From: Chthoniobacteraceae bacterium
GTDB lineage: Bacteria; Verrucomicrobiota; Verrucomicrobiia; Chthoniobacterales; Chthoniobacteraceae
Direction of reading: 5' to 3'
DNA length: 64,000 nucleotides
Assembly (NCBI GenBank): GCA_947449735.1
Contig: CANFTB010000024.1
Location: forward strand, 1 to 64,000
Shown here: positions 1 through 8,843 of the stretch, piece by piece
Numbering within the stretch: position 1 is the stretch's first letter
How the letters are laid out: the number at the start of each line of letters is the position of its first letter
Position numbers and translations under genes: made by a program
Notes under the pieces: model-generated
What the model saw: only the letters and a program-made list of their open reading frames with translations
The model's database searches: none
What the model was told of the DNA's origin: nothing

Positions 1-179
1 GCGTGCCTATGGTTTTAGAAACTTTCAAAACTACCGCCTGCGAGTGATTGCTGCTTGCGGTTAATCACGCCCTTCCCCCCCGAATCAACAACCTGCCTCT
101 ATATTCAACTTACAACACACCCCTCCCCAAACTTTGGCGTAGACCCGGCTAGAAACAAAGGGTTTACCACTGGTGAAAG

Positions 180-255
180 TGGAGCGGGTGACGCGACTCG
201 AACGCGCGACATCTTCCTTGGCAAGGAAGTGCTCTACCAACTGAGCTACACCCGC
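180..255 (-). tRNA. tRNA-Gly (GCC)
   Basis: The reverse complement folds as a complete 76-nt cloverleaf. It has a 7-bp acceptor stem GCGGGTG/CACCCGC, a D-arm starting GCTCAGTTGGTAGAGC, a 5-bp anticodon stem CTTCC/GGAAG around loop TTGCCAA (anticodon GCC, glycine), and a T-arm with TTCGAGT. Discriminator T and CCA are encoded at 183-180. It lies 112 bp downstream of accC on the same strand and could share its transcript or use its own promoter. A decayed copy of this tRNA lies at 63095-63153 in the same orientation. Confidence 0.97.
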
Positions 256-367
256 GACGGTGTTTTAAGAGGCTAACAAAAACCTTTGGGAGGGCAAGCG
301 TTTTTGACGAAAAAATCAGCCGAAATTTCCGAAAGTTAGGATTCAGTCTCCAGCCTTCGAACCATCC

Positions 368-1741
368 CTAGACGCTCTTCTTGCCAAACTCGTTGGCGCG
401 GGCGTCGATCAGCTTCGCAACAAACCCCGTATCGTATTCGCCCCGAACGAAGTCCGGGTCATGCATAATCGCCTGCTGGAAGGGGATCGTCGTCTTGATC
501 CCCTGCAAAATGCACTCCCCTAGGGCGCGGCGCATCCTGGCGATCGCATTTTCCCGAGACGTCCCCATGGCGATGATCTTACCGATCATCGAATCGTAGT
601 GCGGCGGAACTGTGTAGCCGGTGTAGGCATGTGAATCGATGCGCACCCCGCGGCCGCCGGGTGCGTAGTACAGGTTGATCTTGCCGGGGCAGGGGGCGAA
701 GTTGTTGGCGGGATCCTCCGCGTTGATGCGGCACTCAATTGCGTGGTAGCGCCGCTTGGCGTCTCTCACGTAATGGGAAAGTTCCTCTCCGGCAGCCACT
801 TTAATCTGTTCTTTAACGAGGTCGATTCCATAGGCCTCTTCGGTGATGCAGTGCTCCACCTGGATGCGGGTGTTCATCTCCATAAAGAAGAAGTTTCCCT
901 TGTTGTCCACAAGGTACTCGATGGTGCCTGCGCCTTCGTAATTAACTGATTTTGCAAGGTTTACTGAGGCTTCGCCCATGCGCTGGCGCAGGTCGTCCGT
1001 CATCAACGGGCTGGGGCATTCTTCGATGATCTTCTGGTTGCGGCGTTGCATGCTGCAATCGCGCTCCCCGATGTGGACCACGTTGCCGTGGGAATCCGCC
1101 ATGATCTGAAATTCGATGTGGTGCGGATTTTCGATAAGTTTTTCGATGTAGACCCCGGCGTTGCCGAAAGCTTTTTCCGCTTCCATCCGCGCGCCGTGGT
1201 AGCCCTGCACTAGGGAGCCATCGTTGTGGGCCGGGCGCATGCCCCGTCCACCGCCACCTGCAACAGCCTTGACCATGACGGGATAACCGATCTCCCGGGC
1301 TATGCGCAGGGCATCCGTCTCAGACTCCACCAAACCGCTAGAACCGGGGGTGACCGGAACGCCGGCGGCGCGGGCGGTGGCGCGGGCGATGTTTTTGTCG
1401 CCCATGGATCGGATGGCGGAGGGCGGCGGTCCGATGAATTTAATATTGCAGCTGGCGCAGACCTCGGCGAAGTGGGCGTTTTCGGCGAGAAACCCATAGC
1501 CGGGGTGGATGGCGTCCACGTTGCCGATTTCGGCTGCGGAAATGATTCTGTCGATTTTAAGGTAGGACTGGCTGCTTGCGGCCGGTCCGATACAGACGGC
1601 CTGGTCAGCTAGCTGGACGTGCAATGAATCGACGTCGGCCTCGGAGTACACTGCCAAAGTTTTGATCCCGAGTTCTTTGCATGCGCGGATGACGCGCAGG
1701 GCGATTTCACCGCGATTGGCGACGAGGACCTTGTTGAACAT
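368..1741 (-). CDS. accC: Biotin carboxylase subunit of acetyl-CoA carboxylase
   Basis: 457-residue AccC, the usual length. It carboxylates biotin on AccB using ATP and bicarbonate, the first half-reaction of malonyl-CoA formation for fatty acid synthesis, in the cytoplasm. The N-terminus [20 protein letters not shown] is the family hallmark. The ATP-grasp glycine-rich loop GGGGRGMR lies near residue 165, and the catalytic stretch [10 protein letters not shown] near residue 290. It follows accB on the same strand after a 179-bp gap, so the usual accBC unit is kept but more loosely spaced than normal. accA and accD are not in this window. No Shine-Dalgarno is obvious before the ATG. Confidence 0.97.
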   Translation of the reverse strand: MFNKVLVANRGEIALRVIRACKELGIKTLAVYSEADVDSLHVQLADQAVCIGPAASSQSYLKIDRIISAAEIGNVDAIHPGYGFLAENAHFAEVCASCNIKFIGPPPSAIRSMGDKNIARATARAAGVPVTPGSSGLVESETDALRIAREIGYPVMVKAVAGGGGRGMRPAHNDGSLVQGYHGARMEAEKAFGNAGVYIEKLIENPHHIEFQIMADSHGNVVHIGERDCSMQRRNQKIIEECPSPLMTDDLRQRMGEASVNLAKSVNYEGAGTIEYLVDNKGNFFFMEMNTRIQVEHCITEEAYGIDLVKEQIKVAAGEELSHYVRDAKRRYHAIECRINAEDPANNFAPCPGKINLYYAPGGRGVRIDSHAYTGYTVPPHYDSMIGKIIAMGTSRENAIARMRRALGECILQGIKTTIPFQQAIMHDPDFVRGEYDTGFVAKLIDARANEFGKKSV

Positions 1742-1920
1742 GATGAGGAAGGATGGATTGCGGGGATGCGGAGGGATTGTTTCCCAAGTGAGAAGCCCTG
1801 CGAGGCTGGGGCGATCGTCTCTGGCGTGTTCCGGAGTGGTTGGCTTCGGCTGTTCCGGCAGCGTTTCTCCTCTCAGGTGTGGGCTGCTGGAGAGACGGGG
1901 ACGGAACTGAGCTGAAAATA

Positions 1921-2385
1921 TTAGCGGAGTCGGAACAAGGGCTGGCCGTACTGCACGGGTTTGCCGTTCTCGGCGATGACTTCGACAACTGTGCCGGAGG
2001 TTTCCGCTTTGATTTCGTTCATGACCTTCATCGCTTCGATGATACAGATGACGGTATCTGGAGTAACCTGCTGACCTACAGACACGAAAGTCGGAGAGTC
2101 GGGGGACGCTGCCGTGTAGAATGTTCCCACCATGGGCGAGACGATGGCGTGGGAGTCGTCAGCGACGGGGGCGGGCACCGCACCGTGGCCGGCCGCCGGA
2201 GCCGGTGCGGGCAGCTGGGGTTGCGGCTGGGGCGCTGCCAAGGTGTGGGTCGGCTGCGAAAAGATCAGCGGTGCGTCGGAGCCCCGTTTCAGACTGATCT
2301 TGAAAGACTCCTGTTCCAGAGAGAACTCGGAGAGGTCGTTTTTGCGAAATAGGGCGATGAGCTCCTTGATGTCTTTGAGTTCCAA
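1921..2385 (-). CDS. accB: Biotin carboxyl carrier protein of acetyl-CoA carboxylase
   Basis: 154-residue BCCP. The N-terminal helical segment begins with [12 protein letters not shown], a Pro/Ala-rich linker runs over about residues 50-75, and the C-terminal biotinyl domain carries EAMKVMNEI, whose lysine is biotinylated. It shuttles carboxybiotin between AccC and AccA/D. The start codon is TTG (2383-2385), not ATG. This start is supported by a strong GGAGG Shine-Dalgarno (plus-strand 2394-2398) eight bases upstream and by the canonical N-terminus. It is first of the accB-accC pair, with a 211-bp upstream region behind the sulfatase gene that probably holds the promoter. Confidence 0.96.
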   Translation of the reverse strand: MELKDIKELIALFRKNDLSEFSLEQESFKISLKRGSDAPLIFSQPTHTLAAPQPQPQLPAPAPAAGHGAVPAPVADDSHAIVSPMVGTFYTAASPDSPTFVSVGQQVTPDTVICIIEAMKVMNEIKAETSGTVVEVIAENGKPVQYGQPLFRLR

Positions 2386-2596
2386 AATAAATGCCTCCGT
2401 TAAAAACGTAATCTTAAATGGTTGGGTTTACAGGGGTCAAGCTGCAGCGCTGTCTGTATTCAGGATCGAATGGTTTCGGGAGGGCTTTCTTGAGTAGCTG
2501 GCAGCGTGAGTTCGTTTTTTAATTAGTGAATGAGGTTTGCGCTGTCGTCGTGGGCAAAGCTTTAGATGGGCGCTTGCTCGCCATCACACACTGGCG

Positions 2597-3937
2597 TTAG
2601 CGCGGCACGCCTGGGAGCAGGCTGGTGAGGGCGCCGATGCGCGTGGCCTGCAAGGGGTCGCTGGAAAGGTCCTTTGTTTCAAAAGGATCTGCTTTCAAAT
2701 CAAAAAGCTGGGTGCGTTCGATCTTCGGGTAGCAGATAAGTTTCCATTGGTCGTCGCGCACCGCCTGCTGGACGTTACGGTAGGCAAATTGCAGGTGCGG
2801 GCGCCCCGCTTTTGAGGGGTCGCGGAGGACGGCGCTCAGGTCGAGTCCTTCGCTGGATGCGGGACCTTTGACGCCGCACAAGCCGCCGAGGCTTGGAAAC
2901 ACGTCGAACAGATAGCAGAGCGCGTCGGTGGAGACGTTTCGCGGAAGGCCCGGGCCGGATACGATCAGCGGGACCCGCAGGGAATGCTCGTAGAGGTTTT
3001 GTTTTCCGATGAGTCCGTGGGACCCTCGGGCGACTCCGGAGTCTGAACTGAAGACGACGATCGTGTTATTTGCATGGGGCGAGGCGGCAAGCGCGTCCAG
3101 AACGCGTCCGATCTGCTGGTCGAGGTATGAGACGTAGCGGTAGTACTCGGCCAGCATCGAGCGCACGGCATCGGGCGTCCGGGGCCAGGGGAGGAGGAGC
3201 TCGTCGCGGATCTTCATTTCGCCGTTATCAAAAGGGTGTTCGGGCAGGAAGTTTGGGGGTAGCGGGATGGAAGCGGGGTCGTATTGGGTCTTGAAATCGT
3301 CCGGAACGATGTGGGGGTCGTGGGGTGCGTCAAAGGGAACGTAGCACAGGAACGGGCCGGCTTTGGGTTCGTTCAGGAAGCGGATGGCCTCGTCCGCGAA
3401 GACTTCACAGGCGTGGTGCGCTGTTTTTTTGGGTTTTCCCAGAACGCCGCCTTCGAGTTGGCGAAGAGGAGCCTGCATGGGGTCGGTCATGCCGCCGGTG
3501 AACATCGAGCGCGCGGACTGGAAGCACTTTGCAATGGAGGCGTCGCCGTTGTGCCACTTGCCGCTGACAAAGGTGGCGTAGCCCCCGTCCCGGAAGGCTT
3601 CAGGCCAGGTCGGGTCGCGCATCAGCTTTTCGTCGATGCGGAACAGGGATTGTCCGGAGAGCAGCATCGCCCGGGAGGGGACGCATGTGGCTCCCTGCAT
3701 GCCGCCTTGCATGTAGGCCCTTTGGAAAGAGACCCCGGAACGGGCAAGCTTGTCGAGGTTTGGGGTCTGGATTGCCAGGTTTCCGTGGGCGGCGATGGTG
3801 TCGGCGCGTTGGTCGTCGGCAAAGAGGAAGAGGATGTTTGAGCGCTCGGATGGGAGCTGGGAGGCTCTGGTGGTGGGCGTGAGGGCAATCAGGAGAACGC
3901 CGCCGAGAAGGGCGGCAAGGAGACGCGGGGTGTGCAT
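2597..3937 (-). CDS. Sulfatase, exported, formylglycine type
   Basis: 446-residue arylsulfatase-superfamily enzyme that hydrolyses a sulfate ester. The substrate cannot be read from sequence. A Sec signal peptide covers about residues 1-25. Metal ligands are in FADDQRAD (D41, D42). The activation motif CVPSR at 85-89 holds the cysteine converted to formylglycine, so a maturase is needed from elsewhere in the genome. A second active-site segment reads SDSGVARGSHGLIGKQNLYE, where the more usual SDNG has become SDSG. Export implies action on extracellular sulfated polysaccharide, as is common in Verrucomicrobiota and Planctomycetota. It lies 67 bp behind the pseudopilin C gene on the same strand. 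No one-sulfatase polysaccharide locus surrounds it. Confidence 0.93.
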   Translation of the reverse strand: MHTPRLLAALLGGVLLIALTPTTRASQLPSERSNILFLFADDQRADTIAAHGNLAIQTPNLDKLARSGVSFQRAYMQGGMQGATCVPSRAMLLSGQSLFRIDEKLMRDPTWPEAFRDGGYATFVSGKWHNGDASIAKCFQSARSMFTGGMTDPMQAPLRQLEGGVLGKPKKTAHHACEVFADEAIRFLNEPKAGPFLCYVPFDAPHDPHIVPDDFKTQYDPASIPLPPNFLPEHPFDNGEMKIRDELLLPWPRTPDAVRSMLAEYYRYVSYLDQQIGRVLDALAASPHANNTIVVFSSDSGVARGSHGLIGKQNLYEHSLRVPLIVSGPGLPRNVSTDALCYLFDVFPSLGGLCGVKGPASSEGLDLSAVLRDPSKAGRPHLQFAYRNVQQAVRDDQWKLICYPKIERTQLFDLKADPFETKDLSSDPLQATRIGALTSLLPGVPR

Positions 3938-4004
3938 TATTTATTCTTAGAGGGGGCGGCACGCCAGCGGAAGGTCCAGTCCAAAGACGGTCACAGATCT
4001 CCTG

Positions 4005-4982
4005 CTAGAGGGAGATGACGCGCTGGTAAAAGCGGACTCCGTTCGCCATCGCTTTGGGAACCGTGGCGATTTGCGACATGAACTGTTTGTTCCACTCGTC
4101 AAGGGGGTACTTAATGACCGTACTCGACGCTTCGGAATCCGGAAGACGCAGGGCCGAAATCCCATCAGAGGGAAGCCTAGCCATGTTTTGGGCGTCGATC
4201 AGGGCGATGGTGACTACAACAGCGGAGATGTTGGTGAGTCCGTTTCTGGAAAACTCCATAGCGATTTCGGCGTCGCTCAACATTCGGGCCGGGACGGGGT
4301 TTCTCGGGTCGGTGAGGTCAGGTTTGCGCAGCAGCGAGACCTCGAAGCGGAGTACGTTTTCGGCAATCGTCTGGTAGTATTGGTCTTCCGAATCTTGCTG
4401 GGCAATGACGGACGGGAAAGTGCCTCCTGTGCCCTTGCCGTCGGTCCCCGACAGGGTCGAAGCCGGGACAGGCGTTGCTGGCGATCCGGTGAGGATCACA
4501 TAGGGCATTTCAGGGTCTTTACCAGTGTTGGCCCAGGCCAGAGCTCGCGAGTACCGCTGGAGCTCCCAGACAGATTTCGTGTCGGTTTTCTTTTCTTTAA
4601 CCCGGTATCCTACAAGTGAGACGGGGCTCCGACTTTTCGTGTCGGTGAGGGTTTTAGAATACCCTGGCGTTTCGCTAAAAAAATAAAGGAGGTCGTTGCC
4701 CGTTTGCTTCGAGAGGCACGCGTCGACGTCCTTGCGGTTGACACGACGGGCCAAGTCTGAGGCGATTTGGTTGAGCGCGTAGCGCGCCTCTGAATCGCAG
4801 TCCGAGGACTGCTTTGAGGTGGAAGTGAGGCGCGACGCGGATCCCATCAGTTGGGATACCAATCCTCCGAGAATGGCGAGGACTGAGATGGACACCATTA
4901 ATTCGACCAACGTGAAGCCCGCACGGTACGGTGGGCGCGCCGAGAGATGAATGTGAGTTTTCTGCGGGTTGGAGGTCTGCAT
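4005..4982 (-). CDS. Verru_Chthon cassette protein C-like pseudopilin
   Basis: 325 residues from the ATG at 4982. The prepilin peptidase/methylation signal is RAGFTLVELMVSISVLAIL: a 22-residue leader ending in Gly, then FTLVE and a hydrophobic helix. The body has no recognised catalytic motif. It matches what I know of the Verru_Chthon cassette C family (large pseudopilins of Verrucomicrobia). An upstream in-frame ATG at 5075 would add 31 residues and overlap the preceding gene. 4982 is preferred because it gives a normal leader length. Role: probable minor component of a type II/IV-like pseudopilus in the inner membrane and periplasm. The gene before it is the B-type partner, and no A or D partner is adjacent. 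Confidence 0.82.
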   Translation of the reverse strand: MQTSNPQKTHIHLSARPPYRAGFTLVELMVSISVLAILGGLVSQLMGSASRLTSTSKQSSDCDSEARYALNQIASDLARRVNRKDVDACLSKQTGNDLLYFFSETPGYSKTLTDTKSRSPVSLVGYRVKEKKTDTKSVWELQRYSRALAWANTGKDPEMPYVILTGSPATPVPASTLSGTDGKGTGGTFPSVIAQQDSEDQYYQTIAENVLRFEVSLLRKPDLTDPRNPVPARMLSDAEIAMEFSRNGLTNISAVVVTIALIDAQNMARLPSDGISALRLPDSEASSTVIKYPLDEWNKQFMSQIATVPKAMANGVRFYQRVISL

Positions 4983-5052
4983 TTGAAAACCTGTTGGAAA
5001 ACTGGGTCGCTTGTGGATTCGCGTTAAATTGGATCCTGGCAGGCTTGTCGGG

Positions 5053-5760
5053 CTAAAAGAAGGGAAGCGGAACAAGGGTTTCGAGGGCGCCTTCTTCGCG
5101 CGCGCCCGGGGCCTGTTTTGGCGGCCAAATGATGCGCACCCGTAGCGCCAGGGTACCTTGCACGGCCTTCGTGATTTCCAGTCGGTAAACTTTTTCCAGG
5201 GGGGTCGCCTGGTCCGGGTTGATCAGGGTGCCCGATTCGTTGATGCAGGCAGGGGTTGTTGGAGCTTTGAGTACGGGATCTTTGAGGGTGCCGTCGGCGT
5301 TCAAGCTGCAAACGAGCCCCAACCTCGGGCTGGAGAAAACCGACGTCGACTTGTTGAATACACTGGACTGGATGTCCGAGGAGATCGCGGACAGTACGTT
5401 GGAAGCCGAGGTTTGGACGGTGGCTTTTCTTGAATTTTTTAAACCCACGGAAAGCATTCCAAGGAGGCTCACCAAGGCGAAAGAAAAGATCCCCAGCGCA
5501 ACCGCAATTTCTGCGAGCGTGAATCCGGCGCGGGCGTTGACCTGAAGGGCCGGGGAAAAGCAGGGAGTGGTTCCGGGGCGGTTGGGGCTCAAGGCAGCCA
5601 ACGCTCTGGCGGACAGGGTTGCCTCCGGGCCATCGGCGAGGGCGGATGCGACAGAGCCAGCTGGAGAGGGAACTGAGGGTAGCATGGAAGATGGCGTGAG
5701 GTCTGGGGAACTGCCTAAAGCTGAGGAGAGATTAACGCTCCCTCCGGCGGGTAGCAACAC
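5053..5760 (-). CDS. Verru_Chthon cassette protein B-like pseudopilin
   Basis: 235 residues from the 5760 ATG, with prepilin signal ARAGFTLAEIAVALGIFSFA around residue 78. A 77-residue leader is too long, so the true start may be the ATG at 5685 or a TTG nearer the signal. The start is therefore uncertain. The region after the helix (LLGMLSVGLKNSR) fits the Verru_Chthon B family as I remember it. It begins 29 bp after the sufU stop codon, and its 3' end lies 70 bp before the C-type pseudopilin, so it appears co-transcribed with both. Likely a pilin-like structural subunit processed by PilD. Confidence 0.8.
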   Translation of the reverse strand: MLLPAGGSVNLSSALGSSPDLTPSSMLPSVPSPAGSVASALADGPEATLSARALAALSPNRPGTTPCFSPALQVNARAGFTLAEIAVALGIFSFALVSLLGMLSVGLKNSRKATVQTSASNVLSAISSDIQSSVFNKSTSVFSSPRLGLVCSLNADGTLKDPVLKAPTTPACINESGTLINPDQATPLEKVYRLEITKAVQGTLALRVRIIWPPKQAPGAREEGALETLVPLPFF

Positions 5761-5789
5761 GCTTTCAGAGCAGCCTTGCTGCCAGGCAA

Positions 5790-6269
5790 CTACCCGCAGT
5801 GTGTGGCGCTCTCGCCGGCGGCGGCTATGCCCGGTTCCGGCGGCGCCTCGAGCGCCTGCTCAAAAGCGCGCCAAGCCAGCATGGCGCATTTCACCCGTTG
5901 TGGAAACTTCTGGACTCCAGAGAGAAGGCGTAAATCGCCAAGCATTTTTGGCGCTTCATAGCCGCTTGCGGTGACGACTTGAGTGAAGGCGTCCAGCATC
6001 GCCCGGGCTTCCTCTCTGGGTTTGCCCTTGAGTTTCAATGTCATCATTGAGGCGGATGCTTGACTGATGGCGCACCCCTGGCCTGTAAAGCGCAGGTCCT
6101 CGACCCGTCCGTCAGCTCCAAAGCGGACTTGGAGGTGGATTTCGTCTCCGCAGGACGGGTTGTCTCCATCCACCTGAATTTGAACACCTTCAAGGGTGCC
6201 GAAGTTTCTGGGCCTTTTGGAATGGTCCAGAATAACCTGTTGGTAAAGATCCTCAAATTCGGTGTTCAT
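5790..6269 (-). CDS. sufU: Fe-S cluster assembly scaffold SufU/IscU-like
   Basis: 159 residues of the SufU/NifU-N fold. Zinc or cluster ligands are in place: NPSCGDE (Cys and Asp, near 40), GQGCAISQAS (near 66) and VKCAML (near 130). The insertion between the second and third cysteines is typical of SufU rather than IscU. SufU accepts sulfur from SufS, and this pairing is confirmed by an ATGA overlap of 4 bp with sufS upstream. sufBCD are not in the window. The C-terminal 20 residues are low-complexity (EAPPEPGIAAAGES). Translation is probably coupled to sufS. Confidence 0.93.
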   Translation of the reverse strand: MNTEFEDLYQQVILDHSKRPRNFGTLEGVQIQVDGDNPSCGDEIHLQVRFGADGRVEDLRFTGQGCAISQASASMMTLKLKGKPREEARAMLDAFTQVVTASGYEAPKMLGDLRLLSGVQKFPQRVKCAMLAWRAFEQALEAPPEPGIAAAGESATHCG

Positions 6270-7492
6270 GCAAAAAAGCGGTCGGCTTCCCTCAGGATGC
6301 CGAGCATACGGTCGACTTCACCGGGGGTGTTGTACAGGTAGAAACTGGCCCGGCTGGTGCTTGGAAAGCCCAGCTTCTTCATGAGCGGTTGGTTGCAATG
6401 GTGGCCGCCGCGGAGGGCCAGCCCTTTTTGGTCGCAAAACGAGGTGAGATCGTGCGGGTGGATGCTATCGTGAACGAAGCTAACTAGGCCTCCTCTCGGG
6501 CTTTGGGGGCCTAGAACCCGGTAGCCTGGCAACTCGGTAATCCCTTCAAAAGCGCGCAGGGCAAGGGCTTCGTCGTGGGCCTGAATGCGCGGCCTTCCGA
6601 TGCCGTTGATGTAGTCTATGGCTGCTCCAAGACCCACGGCTCCTGCGATGTTCGGGGTGCCGGCCTCGAATCGCGCGGGGGCGGGTTTGTAGGTGCAGGA
6701 TTCGTACCGGACGGAAAGGATCATCTCCCCGCCACCCTGCCAAGGTGGGGTCTTGTCCAGTATTTCGGCCCTGCCGTAGAGCACGCCTATGCCGGTCGGG
6801 GCGCACATTTTATGTCCGGAAAACGCCAGGAAATCGCATCCCAGGGCCCGGACATCCAGCTCTAGATGTCCTGCGCTCTGCGCCGCGTCCACCAGAGTGA
6901 CGGCTCCCACGGCGCGGGCCCGTGTGCAGAGTTCCTGCGCTGGGTTTACGGTGCCCAGGAAGTTCGAGATGTGGGTGAATGCCAGCAGTTTGACTTCTGG
7001 GGTGAGCAGGCCGTCCAGAGCCTCCATGTCGAGAGTGCCGGAGCCGGTCAGAGGGATGAATTTCAGAGTTGCCCCTGTTTTTGCGGCCGCCTGCTGCCAG
7101 GGCACAAGGTTGCTGTGGTGCTCCATTTCCGTCAGCAGAATGACGTCTCCGGGTTTGAGGAAGGCGCCGCCCCAGGCTTGGGCGACCAAATTGATGGCCT
7201 CGGTGGTGCCCCTTGTGAAGATGATCTCCTCTGGGGAGGCGGCTCCGATGTAGCTCGCGACTTTGGCGCGAGCCCTCTCAAAAGCCTCGGTGGCACGGTT
7301 GCTTAGCAGATGTAGGCCCCTGTGTACGTTGGCGTTGTCGTGCTCGTAGTAGTGCAGGAGGGCGTTGAGAACGGCCTTCGGCTTCTGCGTGGTCGCAGCA
7401 TTGTCAAAATACACCAGAGGGTGGCCGTTCGCTTCTTGATGAAGGATCGGGAAATCTGCGCGAAAGGCTTCCATGGATGGCGGGTGAGGCAT
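6266..7492 (-). CDS. sufS: Cysteine desulfurase SufS
   Basis: 408-residue type II cysteine desulfurase, PLP-dependent. It mobilises sulfur from L-cysteine for SufU. Visible signatures: VYFDNAATTQKP near the N-terminus, the PLP lysine in FSGHKMCAPTGIG, and the active-site cysteine in LRGGHHCNQPLM. An open frame extends upstream to 7855 but runs into the divergent gene at 7626 and lacks conserved sequence. The ATG at 7492 (or 7474, MEAFRADFP) matches normal SufS length. No clear Shine-Dalgarno is present. The stop codon overlaps the sufU start by 4 bp. The operon continues into the two pseudopilin genes. Confidence 0.96.
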   Translation of the reverse strand: MPHPPSMEAFRADFPILHQEANGHPLVYFDNAATTQKPKAVLNALLHYYEHDNANVHRGLHLLSNRATEAFERARAKVASYIGAASPEEIIFTRGTTEAINLVAQAWGGAFLKPGDVILLTEMEHHSNLVPWQQAAAKTGATLKFIPLTGSGTLDMEALDGLLTPEVKLLAFTHISNFLGTVNPAQELCTRARAVGAVTLVDAAQSAGHLELDVRALGCDFLAFSGHKMCAPTGIGVLYGRAEILDKTPPWQGGGEMILSVRYESCTYKPAPARFEAGTPNIAGAVGLGAAIDYINGIGRPRIQAHDEALALRAFEGITELPGYRVLGPQSPRGGLVSFVHDSIHPHDLTSFCDQKGLALRGGHHCNQPLMKKLGFPSTSRASFYLYNTPGEVDRMLGILREADRFFA

Positions 7493-7625
7493 GGGATCTG
7501 AAATGGGTGCCGGCAGCAAGCTGGCTGAGTGAGGTTCGCGGAGGACACTGAAAGGTAAAAGCACATTGTGAGAAAGACTCGCAGTTGCACGATAGGGGGG
7601 GGGAGGCTTTAGAGTCGGGACTGCC

Positions 7626-8624
7626 ATGGAAGTTTTGTCATCCGACCACATCGAAGATCTGTTTCGACTGGCCCTCTTGTTCTCGGGACAGAGAGATGCG
7701 GCTCTGGAGTTGCTCGTGCTGGCGCTTTCCGAAGCGCAGAGCCGCACGACCCAGTGGCGCACCCAGAGGCACCGTTTCCTGTGGACATTCCGGTTTCTGA
7801 GCGAGCTCGCCACAAAGAAAAACGCGGGTGACGGAGCCGTGGCGGAATTCGGCAAGCTGTCCGAGCTGATCCGCGCGGCCCGTCCGCGAGTCCGTCCGGC
7901 TTTGTTGCTTCAAAGCATTGGAGGGGGAAAGTCTGGGGAAGTCGCCCAGCTATTCGGTTTGAGGCAGGGGGAAATGCGTCTCGCCTGGTTGCGTTATCGA
8001 GAACAGAGCGTTGAAGCCGGTTTTGAGGAAGCTGCCGTCAGGGAGGCGTGGCATCGGATCTCTCTGTCGCCAGAGGAGACGTCGGTACTCGAAAAGTCGG
8101 TTCGGCCCGTGAAAATCAGGCGCCGGGCCGCCGACCGGTTTCTCGCGCTCAGCGCCGTGTTTCTGGGCGTCTGCGTGCTGCTTGTGTTAGCGGGTTGGGA
8201 GTATTGGCGCAAGACGCCGGATTTTTTGGCGGGCTTGCGGATGCGGGAGTTTCTGGAGGTGCAGAGGCAGCAGGGACCTGCTGGAATTGAACCCTTTGCC
8301 GGATCCCTGGGGGCGGCGCAGGACTGGTTTTTCCTGCATGGAATGGAGGACGTGACGGTTCCGCCTCCGTTTGCGAGCGTCTCCTTGCGGGATGTTCGAA
8401 TTCTAGACTGGAACGGCTCCCCCGCAGCGTGTTTTTACATCCAATCTCCGGCTGGAATGCTGGTTGTCGTCGAGGCTGGAGCGATCGGACTGGCCGGAGC
8501 GTTTCAGGAGAGCGGGCGTACCCGTTTCGAGGACTGGAGCGGAGCGTGGGCGGTGTCGGGACGGTACGCCGTTTTTCTGCTGGTGCGATCTACTGAGGAC
8601 GTCCTGGCGTCGCTTTTGAGGTGA
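7626..8624 (+). CDS. Sigma-factor-like protein with membrane anchor, unknown function
   Basis: 332 residues. Residues 1-65 (HIEDLFRLALLFSGQRDAA, then an aromatic-rich RHRFLWTFRFL) resemble ECF sigma region 2. Residues 80-125 (ALLLQSIGGGKSGEVAQLFG followed by LRQGEMRLAWLRYRE) resemble a region 4 helix-turn-helix. A single transmembrane helix follows at about 178-197 (FLALSAVFLGVCVLLVLAGW), preceded by an Arg-rich KIRRRAADR stop. The C-terminal 125 residues lie across the membrane and contain a compact sandwich-like region with no known motif. The layout resembles a sigma-like domain and an anti-sigma-like anchor in one chain. It is divergent from sufS. Function not recognised; the sigma resemblance is by eye only. 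Confidence 0.7.
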   Translation: MEVLSSDHIEDLFRLALLFSGQRDAALELLVLALSEAQSRTTQWRTQRHRFLWTFRFLSELATKKNAGDGAVAEFGKLSELIRAARPRVRPALLLQSIGGGKSGEVAQLFGLRQGEMRLAWLRYREQSVEAGFEEAAVREAWHRISLSPEETSVLEKSVRPVKIRRRAADRFLALSAVFLGVCVLLVLAGWEYWRKTPDFLAGLRMREFLEVQRQQGPAGIEPFAGSLGAAQDWFFLHGMEDVTVPPPFASVSLRDVRILDWNGSPAACFYIQSPAGMLVVVEAGAIGLAGAFQESGRTRFEDWSGAWAVSGRYAVFLLVRSTEDVLASLLR

Positions 8625-8843
8625 TGGAAGCTTTCGATTAGAGTGCGTGCGGTGCGTCTGGACGTTCTCCGCTCGCTCTGCGATTTATTACGGGGCCATA
8701 TTCTGGAGAAGCTTCGGCCTTTTCTGTGGGGGCAGTCTGAAACATCTCCTCGGATCCAGGTCGCCCATCAGTGAGGTGGCCCCAATCCTTCGGCCGGAGG
8801 GCGAGCAGACGCGAAGGGGGGGACTCTCCAGATGATATGGCGG

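Noticed and set aside
55-276. Plus-strand ORF over the tRNA
   Set aside because: It runs antisense through the tRNA-Gly gene and has no coding features.
7493-7855. N-terminal extension of sufS
   Set aside because: It overlaps the divergent 7626 gene, is low-complexity and not found in SufS. The ATG at 7492 gives normal length.
8647-8835. 62-codon ORF between the sigma-like gene and the lipoprotein
   Set aside because: No ribosome site, no family, and codon use unlike neighbours.
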